DNA of 11,044 bases from JACZWL01 sp046756445 (lineage in GTDB: Bacteria > Pseudomonadota > Gammaproteobacteria > Steroidobacterales > Woeseiaceae). The notes below the pieces were generated by a model that saw only the letters and a program-made list of their open reading frames with translations, did no database searches and was not told the DNA's origin. The stretch lies in NCBI GenBank assembly GCA_046756445.1, contig JBHHWI010000097.1, positions 1-11,044 on the forward strand, in the 5' to 3' direction. The translations under genes were made by a program, and so were the position numbers. Below, one piece after another: positions 6,348 through 11,044 of the stretch. Within the stretch, counting starts at the first letter, position 1; the number at the start of each line of letters is the position of its first letter.

Positions 6348-7748
6348 ATGGATGGCGCGGCGGCTGTTCTGGCGACATTGATTATCTATAACGCCGTTCT
6401 GATCGGCGTCGGGCTCTGGGCCAGGGCGCGGAACAGGGACCTGGCCGATTTCTTTCTGGCCGGCAGGGGGCTCGGGCCATGGATAGCGGCCATCAGCGCG
6501 TCGGCCAGCTCGTCATCGGCGTGGACCTTGCTCGGCGTGAGTGGCGCCGCCTATGCCTGGGGCTTGCCGGCGCTGTGGCTTTTCCCGGCGACGGTAGGCG
6601 GCTTCCTGCTGAACTGGGCATGGGTGGCGCCCAGGCTTCGGAAGCTGGCGGGTGCTGAAGGCGCGGTCACCTTGAGTGCCGTTGTCGCACCGGTTGGATT
6701 GGGCGAGTCACGTCGCGTCATTCTGCGGGCGGCTGCCGTAATCATCGTATTCTGTTTCGTCTTTTACGTGGCCTCGCAGTTCGAGGCTGCGGGCAAGGCG
6801 TTCGAGTCGACCTTCGGGCTTTCGAAACAGGCCAGCATCCTGATCGGGGCCGGCATCGTTCTGGCGTACACCTTGCTGGGCGGATTCTGGGCCGTGAGCG
6901 TGACCGATACGGTGCAGGGCCTGTTGATGTTCGGCGCGGCGATCGTGCTGCCGGCCGCCGCGCTGACCGCGGTCGGCGGCGTCGATGCGCTTGTTGCTGG
7001 TCTGAGCGCAAATGCCGGTGCAGGCTCACCGACCGCGTCGCTGTCGTTCGTCATGGCCATCTTCTTCGTGCTCGGCATCCTCGGCATCGGCGTCGGCTAC
7101 CCGGGGCAGCCGCATGTCGTCAATCGATTCATGGCCTTGAAGGACGAGAAGAGTCTGCGGCACGGGCGCATCATCGCGCTGTCATGGGCGGTGCTGGTGT
7201 ATGCGGGCATGCTGACGCTGGGTCTCTCGGCGAGAGTGCTTTTTGCCGATCTCGGCGATTCGGAGCAGGTGATGTTCAGGGTGGCCGGCGATCTGTTGCC
7301 GCCGGTTGTCGCAGGGGTGATACTCGCCGCCGTGCTGTCGGCGATCATGTCGACGGCGGACAGCCAGTTACTGGTCGCATCGTCGGCGATCTCCTACGAC
7401 TGGAACCTGGCGGACGGCAGCAAGCAAAGCGGTCTTGCAAAGAGCCGCGCGACGGTCCTCGCAGTGCTGGTACTGGCAACCGTTCTCGCGCTTCTCTGGC
7501 GCGCGGACATATTCTCCCGAGTGCTGTTCGCCTGGTCGTCGCTGGGCGCGGCATTCGGTCCCATACTGATCATGCGGCTGATCGGCCGCTCTGTCCCGGC
7601 AAGGGCGACGCTTGCGGCGATGCTGACCGGCTTCGGCCTTACGGTCCTGATCTCCTGGCTGCCGGAGACGCCGGGCGACTTCGCGGAGCGGGCCGTGCCG
7701 TTCCTGTTCGCCCTCGCCATAGCGGCCGGCGGCTCCAGGGTCCGGTAA
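6348..7748 (+). CDS. PutP-like sodium:solute symporter (SSS family)
   Basis: A 466-aa, many-helix inner-membrane transporter of the solute:sodium symporter family, nearest in style to the proline carrier PutP. Matching landmarks are DFFLAGRGLGPW (34-45), SASASSSSAWTLLGVSGAAYAWG as the first core helix (50-72), YPGQPHVVNRFMA (251-263), IMSTADSQLLVASSAISYD (333-351) and ILFAW-type text VLFAWSSLGAAFGP (392-405). The Ser-Thr pair at 335-336 corresponds to the Na2-site S340/T341 of E. coli PutP. The N-terminal 60 residues align with PutP without gaps, and Ser55 replaces the PutP residue Asp55, known to be important for sodium binding there. A GAAGG sequence at 6336-6340, 7 nt before ATG, supports the start. 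It is the last gene of the peptidase cluster and probably imports an amino acid the peptidase releases. Proline is possible, but the substrate is not established and the D55S change argues against calling it PutP outright. Confidence 0.93.
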   Translation: MDGAAAVLATLIIYNAVLIGVGLWARARNRDLADFFLAGRGLGPWIAAISASASSSSAWTLLGVSGAAYAWGLPALWLFPATVGGFLLNWAWVAPRLRKLAGAEGAVTLSAVVAPVGLGESRRVILRAAAVIIVFCFVFYVASQFEAAGKAFESTFGLSKQASILIGAGIVLAYTLLGGFWAVSVTDTVQGLLMFGAAIVLPAAALTAVGGVDALVAGLSANAGAGSPTASLSFVMAIFFVLGILGIGVGYPGQPHVVNRFMALKDEKSLRHGRIIALSWAVLVYAGMLTLGLSARVLFADLGDSEQVMFRVAGDLLPPVVAGVILAAVLSAIMSTADSQLLVASSAISYDWNLADGSKQSGLAKSRATVLAVLVLATVLALLWRADIFSRVLFAWSSLGAAFGPILIMRLIGRSVPARATLAAMLTGFGLTVLISWLPETPGDFAERAVPFLFALAIAAGGSRVR

Positions 7749-7805
7749 ACCATTTCCCTGTCATATGCACCATCCTCTGATGTCACCAAGTAATCGGGAG
7801 GGGCT

Positions 7806-8336
7806 ATGAAGGATGACGATGCGCTCGACAACAACCCACACGTATCGCGTCAGGCACTGGAGGCCGTACACGGCCAGCTATTCGGCTGGGCCCTTACCCG
7901 CTGCGGCTTTGACCGCCCGCTGGCGGAGGATGTGATGCAGGAAGCCTACGTCCGGGTACTCTCCGGGGCGGCCCGATTTGACAATAAATCGTCGCTCAAG
8001 ACCTTTCTCTTCGGCGTGGTGCAAAACCTGGCCCGCAGCCGTCTTCGGCAGATCGCCATCCGCATGCGGCTGGTCAGGACGGTCGCCGCCGGATCGGAAA
8101 ACGATCATCCGGATGATATCGACGCGGACGACGGGGAGAGCCGCCGGGTCTGGCGGGCAGTGGAGGCTTTGCCGGCCAGGCAGCGCGACATCACCGAACT
8201 GGTCTTTTGCAGGGACATGACCATCGAGGAAGCAGCCGCGGTCATGGGCGTGTCGGTCGGCACCGGACGGGTCCATTACGACCGCGCCAAGAAAGCGCTG
8301 GCGGGAAAGCTCGGTGCCCTGCGAGAGACCGATTGA
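7806..8336 (+). CDS. ECF-type RNA polymerase sigma factor
   Basis: A 176-aa group IV (extracytoplasmic function) sigma factor that would redirect RNA polymerase to stress- or signal-specific promoters. Region 2 spans about residues 18-85, with AEDVMQEAYVRVL (40-52) for core binding and KTFLFGVVQNLARSRLR (65-81) for -10 recognition. An acidic linker (NDHPDDIDADDGE) separates it from region 4 (about 112-172), with LPARQRDITELV and the helix-turn-helix MTIEEAAAVMGVSVGTGRVHYDRAKKAL. No region 3 is present, as expected for ECFs. GGGAG at 7796-7800 lies 5 nt before ATG. It begins a three-gene unit with a putative anti-sigma factor and a periplasmic protein. ECF units usually self-activate; no clear ECF promoter was identified in the 57 bp upstream, although the motif of this subgroup is unknown to me. 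Confidence 0.95.
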   Translation: MKDDDALDNNPHVSRQALEAVHGQLFGWALTRCGFDRPLAEDVMQEAYVRVLSGAARFDNKSSLKTFLFGVVQNLARSRLRQIAIRMRLVRTVAAGSENDHPDDIDADDGESRRVWRAVEALPARQRDITELVFCRDMTIEEAAAVMGVSVGTGRVHYDRAKKALAGKLGALRETD

Positions 8337-8369
8337 AACGACAGTGCGCAGGATCGAAAGAGCCGAAAG

Positions 8370-8732
8370 ATGAATGACAACGAACTCAAAGAACGGCTGC
8401 AACCCGCACTGAAGTCAGTGCAGGGCCGGGACGCACCTGCGTTCGAGACGATGTGGGCAGGCGCGGAACGTCGCTATCGCGCACGGCGTTCGGCCTATCG
8501 GCGTTTCGCCGCCGTTGCCGCGGTGGCTGGTATTGCGGTCGCGCTCATGCTGGTGCGATCACCGAATGGCAACGGTATCACTGGCGCTTATCTGACCGAG
8601 GAAGACCTCATGAGCTCCACGCGATGGCTCGCGCCCAGCGACACCCTGTTGCCGCAACGCGAGTTCGATATCTATGGCGAGCTGCCCGTGCTGATCGAGA
8701 CGAATGACCTGAAGGAAGGATTACTGTTATGA
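8370..8732 (+). CDS. Small single-pass membrane protein, probable anti-sigma factor
   Basis: A 120-aa protein: cytoplasmic N-terminus of about 45 residues with DAPAFETMWAGAERRYRARR, one hydrophobic segment (about 46-62, FAAVAAVAGIAVALMLV), and a short periplasmic tail of about 58 residues (ITGAYLTEEDL to LKEGLLL). The gene lies 33 nt after the ECF sigma gene and overlaps the next gene by four bases (ATGA at 8729-8732), so it should be translationally coupled to it. Position and topology are those of an anti-sigma factor that holds the sigma at the membrane. It has no zinc-binding HxxxCxxC (ZAS) motif, so it would be a non-zinc type, as CnrY is. The role is inferred from context. The ribosome-binding site is weak (GAAAG just before ATG). 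Confidence 0.82.
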   Translation: MNDNELKERLQPALKSVQGRDAPAFETMWAGAERRYRARRSAYRRFAAVAAVAGIAVALMLVRSPNGNGITGAYLTEEDLMSSTRWLAPSDTLLPQREFDIYGELPVLIETNDLKEGLLL

Positions 8733-9166
8733 AAACCGTCAAACAAGGAATCGCGCTCATCGCGTGCCTGATGTTGGGCGCCGGAGTCGTGATGGCACAG
8801 GATGTGGGCTGGAAGAAAGACCCGTTCAAGGGAAAACTGTTTCCACCGAACATCATTCTGAAGAATCAGGCCGAGCTGAACCTGACCAAGGACCAGTTCA
8901 CGAGCATCAAGACGGCGGTCGTCGAGGTGCAGGCCGATATCGCGGAACACGAATGGGACCTTCGCGAGGCCTACCAGAAAGTGCTGGCCGCGCTGGATGA
9001 AGATCCCATCGATGCAGACCAGGTACTCGATTACGTCAACGACGCGCTTGTGGCAGAGAACCAGGTCAAGAAACAGCAAGTCAGGATGTTGATCCGCCTG
9101 AAGAACCTCCTGAACGACGACCAGGTCCTCTACCTGGAGTCGCTCAGGAGGGATCAGGCGAAATAA
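8729..9166 (+). CDS. Periplasmic LTxxQ-type (Spy/CpxP/CnrX-like) protein, putative signal sensor
   Basis: A 145-aa exported protein. The signal peptide MKTVKQGIALIACLMLGAGVVMA is predicted to be cleaved after Ala23. The mature protein is almost wholly alpha-helical and carries LTKDQ (52-56) and a second similar LNDDQ (128-132), the pattern of Spy/CpxP/ZraP/CnrX-type 'periplasmic heavy-metal sensor' proteins. Such proteins act as periplasmic chaperones or as sensors feeding a sigma factor or two-component system. Its ATG overlaps the stop of the putative anti-sigma gene and is preceded by AAGGAAGGA. The mature chain has one His (74), one Met (120) and no Cys, unlike metal-sensing CnrX, so metal sensing is doubtful. 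A periplasmic sensor or modulator acting through the upstream anti-sigma protein is the most likely role. Family assignment is fairly firm; the sensed signal is unknown. Confidence 0.85.
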   Translation: MKTVKQGIALIACLMLGAGVVMAQDVGWKKDPFKGKLFPPNIILKNQAELNLTKDQFTSIKTAVVEVQADIAEHEWDLREAYQKVLAALDEDPIDADQVLDYVNDALVAENQVKKQQVRMLIRLKNLLNDDQVLYLESLRRDQAK

Positions 9167-9178
9167 CCGGGCCGGACC

Positions 9179-9213
9179 CGAATCGTGGGGCGTTCCCGTC
9201 TATCCGCGATTCG
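9179..9213. terminator. Weak hairpin between convergent genes
   Basis: CGAATCG at 9179-9185 pairs with CGATTCG at 9207-9213, extendable inward by a few G-C and G-T pairs around a loop of about 13 nt. It lies between the convergent ends of the LTxxQ gene (9166) and the beta-barrel gene (9246), which is a terminator position. No U-tract follows on either strand, so this is a tentative call. Confidence 0.3.
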
Positions 9214-9245
9214 TGCCGTCTGGCGCCCGGGTGCGTATCAGACAC

Positions 9246-9863
9246 TCAGAGGATGTCGCCGAAGGCCCAGCGGACATTGACGGTCAACAGGTCGCCCTGC
9301 ACGCCGTTCCAGTTAAAGGTAGCGCCGACCGAAATGGCCTCGTCGAACAGGTAACGGCCGCCGATCTCCCCGCCGATGTTTACAGCCGATCCAGTGGGCC
9401 CGCCGCAACCCGCGGGGCAGTCCACATCTGCGTAAATCATTGCGGCATTGAGTTCGAACTGATCGGTGAACATGGAGCGAACGCCGAAGCTATAACCCAG
9501 GTAATCCGAGTCAACCGACCCGCCACCGGCATTCTCTTCGTCGATACTGCCGAAAAACAGATCGATCACCAGGTCAGTGCGTTCGGTCAAATTGCGGTTC
9601 AGGCCAACGCCCAGTTCCAGGTTGTCGACATCTCTGCCGCCATTTCTTTCCGTTTCACCGGTCGCCCAGTCGGCCCGCACATGCCAGGTGTCGGCAAAAG
9701 CCAGGCTGCCTGCAACGCCGATGAATTTCGTGTCGTCAACTTCATCTCCGTCGCCTGTAGCCAAACCGACTTCGGCAAAGGTCCATTGCGGGCCGGCAAC
9801 AGCAGCACCGGAACACGCCAGTGCGGCGGTCGCGGTAACTATTAACACCTTAAATCGTTTCAT
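9246..9863 (-). CDS. Outer-membrane beta-barrel protein (Ax21-like)
   Basis: A 205-aa exported protein with signal peptide MKRFKVLIVTATAALACSGAAVA, cleavage expected after residue 23. The mature part alternates aromatic/hydrophobic and polar residues in short strands (WTFAEVGLATGDGD, TWHVRADWATGE, DLVIDLFFGSIDEEN, YLGYSFGVRSMF, ISVGATFNWNG, LLTVNVRWAFGDIL), typical of a small 8-stranded outer-membrane barrel. The wording and acidic loops resemble Ax21/'outer membrane beta-barrel' proteins of gammaproteobacteria. Start ATG 9863-9861 is chosen because AGGAGG (9878-9873) lies 9 nt upstream and the signal peptide starts exactly there. The frame stays open for 135 codons further upstream, but that text is not protein-like. 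A loop near residues 148-155 carries Cys149 and Cys153 (DCPAGCGG), which could form a small disulfide loop. Role unknown: porin-like, adhesive or stress-related. Confidence 0.85.
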   Translation of the reverse strand: MKRFKVLIVTATAALACSGAAVAGPQWTFAEVGLATGDGDEVDDTKFIGVAGSLAFADTWHVRADWATGETERNGGRDVDNLELGVGLNRNLTERTDLVIDLFFGSIDEENAGGGSVDSDYLGYSFGVRSMFTDQFELNAAMIYADVDCPAGCGGPTGSAVNIGGEIGGRYLFDEAISVGATFNWNGVQGDLLTVNVRWAFGDIL

Positions 9864-10195
9864 GGTCTCGTCCCTCCTGTGAAAGTACGCAACGACGAGG
9901 GAGCCCAAGCGCCCTGCCATCAAACTTTGCATAATCCACGTTTCGGCCAGTGATTGTGTGCTTTCCTCTACAGCAAGCTGTTGTATTTCAGCCATTACTG
10001 AGCACAGAAACACACAGGAATCGAATACTAGCAAGCCGGCTTCACGGCCAAGTGTGATACGTGTCCCAAATGAAGTTGTCTGTTTAAAGCAACAGTGGAA
10101 TGCCTGGTTCGGATCGCATCGACCCTGCCGGCATCCGGGCCTCTGACCGGACGCTCGTGGCGCCCGATTCGTTATTGATCCGACAGCCGAAGAGC
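9864..10195. promoter_or_regulatory. 332-bp intergenic leader of the beta-barrel gene, no convincing gene
   Basis: This gap separates the thioesterase stop from the beta-barrel start, both on the minus strand. The part at about 9920-10030 is visibly richer in A/T than the flanking genes and probably contains the beta-barrel promoter, but no good -35/-10 pair was found. Several inverted repeats are present: TACAGCA 9969-9975 with TGTTGTA 9979-9985 (one G-T pair, 3-nt loop); TGTGCT 9957-9962 with AGCACA 10001-10006; and TGTGTG-TTT around 9955-9964 with AAACACACA 10008-10016. The last two compete for the same left arm. Nearer the thioesterase, GCATCCGG 10131-10138 and CCGGACGC 10147-10154 make an 8-bp stem with one G-T pair, a possible thioesterase terminator without a U-tract. 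Confidence 0.4.
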
Positions 10196-10627
10196 TCAGC
10201 GAGCTTCGACGACAGCGATCGATACGGTCGTCTTTGACACCAGCTTCGATGCGCCCGCATCTTCGCATCGCACTTCTGACTCCACGACGATGAGCCGCGA
10301 CCCCGATTTGAGGACCTCGGACCGGCAGATGAGTCGCTCGCCTCTTGCAGCCCGAAGCAGGTTGATCTTGAATTCCGCCGTGAGAATGGTTTTACCCGGT
10401 TCGATCAGTGTGGCAGCGGCCCCGCCGGCCGTGTGATCCGCCATGGTGGCCTGAACGCCGGCGTGTACGAGGCCGTTCTGCTGCAGGTGCCGGGGCTCGA
10501 CAATGAGCTCCGTCTCACAGGTGCCCCGATCGATCGTCACGAGCCGAATCCCGAGGTCCGCCACGAAAGGGGCGGCGGTGAACACTCGTTCCAGTTGTTC
10601 GCGTGGTAACTCGTTTAACTTCTTCAC
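10196..10627 (-). CDS. PaaI-family hotdog-fold acyl-CoA thioesterase
   Basis: A 143-aa protein of the PaaI/YbgC-like hotdog thioesterase family, which hydrolyses acyl-CoA (often aryl- or phenylacetyl-type) thioesters in the cytoplasm. The signature run is HLQQNGLVHAGVQATMADHTAGGAA (about residues 47-71), with the HxG-like loop NGLVHAG and the helix Asp (ADHTAGG) where PaaI-type enzymes carry their catalytic acid. Later strands (ILTAEFKINLLRAARGERLICRSEVLKSG) are also typical. The length matches the family. The start is GTG (10627-10625); GAGAGG about 10 nt upstream supports it. It lies 33 nt downstream of the nuclease gene on the same strand, so the two may be co-transcribed. The substrate cannot be told from sequence. 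Confidence 0.92.
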   Translation of the reverse strand: MKKLNELPREQLERVFTAAPFVADLGIRLVTIDRGTCETELIVEPRHLQQNGLVHAGVQATMADHTAGGAAATLIEPGKTILTAEFKINLLRAARGERLICRSEVLKSGSRLIVVESEVRCEDAGASKLVSKTTVSIAVVEAR

Positions 10628-10660
10628 GCCTGGTGCACCTCTCCCCGGCCGATGGATGAG

Positions 10661-11044
10661 CTACAACTGCCGGATGCGCGCGCAGCCGGGGCGCAAGGCA
10701 TTGAGCCGGCGCCGGAAGGCGGAGAGAGTCGGGGGGCTTTGTGCCATCAGCAGGTGCGAGTCGCAGCGACAATCGGACGATCCGAACCGCAGGATAGGAG
10801 CGACACCGCGAAGCGCCGAAGCCGCGCTGGCCCAGGTGCATTCCAGACGGGCCGCATCGAACGTATACCAGACACCGCGGACCTCCGCCGCCTGCCGCAG
10901 ATGGTCGATGTGCCAGTGGGCCCGTGGCGCCGTGCGCAGGTGATGCCTGATGCGCGCGGCCACGCCCCCGGGACCGAAGGCGCTGCCGAAGTACAGATAG
11001 AACCCGGGCTCGAGGCGGATCGGGCCGAGGCGCGCAAGCTCGAG
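10661..11044 (-). CDS. DUF123 / Uri-superfamily GIY-YIG-type nuclease, partial (5' end outside window)
   Basis: The minus-strand frame is open from the right edge to TAG at 10663-10661, giving about 127 residues. Recognisable DUF123 features in order are EPGFYLYFGSAFGPGG (the YIG half of the nuclease motif), ARIRHHLR with the expected catalytic Arg, HWHIDHLRQAA, LECTWA with a Glu, FGSSDCRCDSHL, and a PPTLSAFRRRL tail. The N-terminal strand carrying the GIY half is upstream of the window. DUF123 proteins are small, usually stand-alone, and relate to the GIY-YIG fold; some are annotated as endonucleases, but their biological role is poorly defined. The internal GTG at 10963 is not the true start because the conserved YLYFGSA lies upstream of it. 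Confidence 0.88.
   Translation of the reverse strand, partial: LELARLGPIRLEPGFYLYFGSAFGPGGVAARIRHHLRTAPRAHWHIDHLRQAAEVRGVWYTFDAARLECTWASAASALRGVAPILRFGSSDCRCDSHLLMAQSPPTLSAFRRRLNALRPGCARIRQL

Noticed and set aside
7749..7805. Autoregulatory ECF promoter upstream of the sigma gene
   Set aside because: TGTCA occurs twice about 20 bp apart, but no convincing -35/-10 pair could be recognised and the subgroup's consensus is not known to me.
9795..9863. Possible lipobox (ALAC) in the beta-barrel signal peptide
   Set aside because: The residues before Cys17 do not fit a lipobox well, and a normal signal-peptidase I site (AVA before Gly24) follows at once.
9864..10268. N-terminal extension of the beta-barrel frame to 340 residues
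   Set aside because: A signal peptide and a well-spaced AGGAGG mark the start at 9863; the extension is not protein-like and runs into the thioesterase gene.

Overview
The window looks like chromosome of a GC-rich (roughly 60 % by eye) Gram-negative proteobacterium. Signal-peptide-bearing periplasmic and outer-membrane proteins, a CnrX/Spy-like periplasmic protein under an ECF sigma factor, an Ax21-like beta-barrel and a 'FFSEL-RRNV-RVGIAY' membrane module all fit a gammaproteobacterium, perhaps an environmental or marine one. That placement is inference from protein style, not from a marker gene. No mobile element, CRISPR array, rRNA or tRNA was recognised.

Layout. (1) 1-260, plus strand: C-terminal part of a small protein I do not recognise. 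(2) 261-403: convergent intergenic region with a long two-tier hairpin and a second small hairpin. (3) 404-4027, minus strand: a 1207-aa fused HyuA-HyuB protein, a 5-oxoprolinase/N-methylhydantoinase-type ATP-dependent amidohydrolase with a non-ATG start. (4) A 90-bp divergent control region, then a tight plus-strand cluster at 4118-7748: a stand-alone three-helix membrane module normally seen at the N-terminus of larger TPR proteins, a secreted S58 (DmpA/BapA-type) aminopeptidase, an unknown three-helix membrane protein, and a PutP-like sodium:solute symporter. (5) 7806-9166, plus strand: ECF sigma factor, a small single-pass membrane protein that is probably its anti-sigma factor, and a periplasmic LTxxQ protein, overlapping or closely spaced. 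(6) Minus strand: an outer-membrane beta-barrel protein (9246-9863), a 332-bp region with no convincing gene, a PaaI-type hotdog thioesterase (10196-10627), and the C-terminal part of a DUF123/Uri-type GIY-YIG nuclease running off the right edge.

How the genes may work together. The peptidase-membrane protein-symporter cluster reads as extracytoplasmic peptide hydrolysis followed by sodium-driven uptake of a released amino acid. The divergent oxoprolinase could convert 5-oxoproline (or a related cyclic imide) to glutamate in the cytoplasm, so the locus may be a scavenging island for unusual or blocked amino acids; this is inference from context. The sigma/anti-sigma/periplasmic-protein triad has the same three-component logic as CnrYXH metal sensing, but the putative sensor has almost no metal ligands, so it may sense something other than a metal. 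It is the most interesting regulatory unit here.
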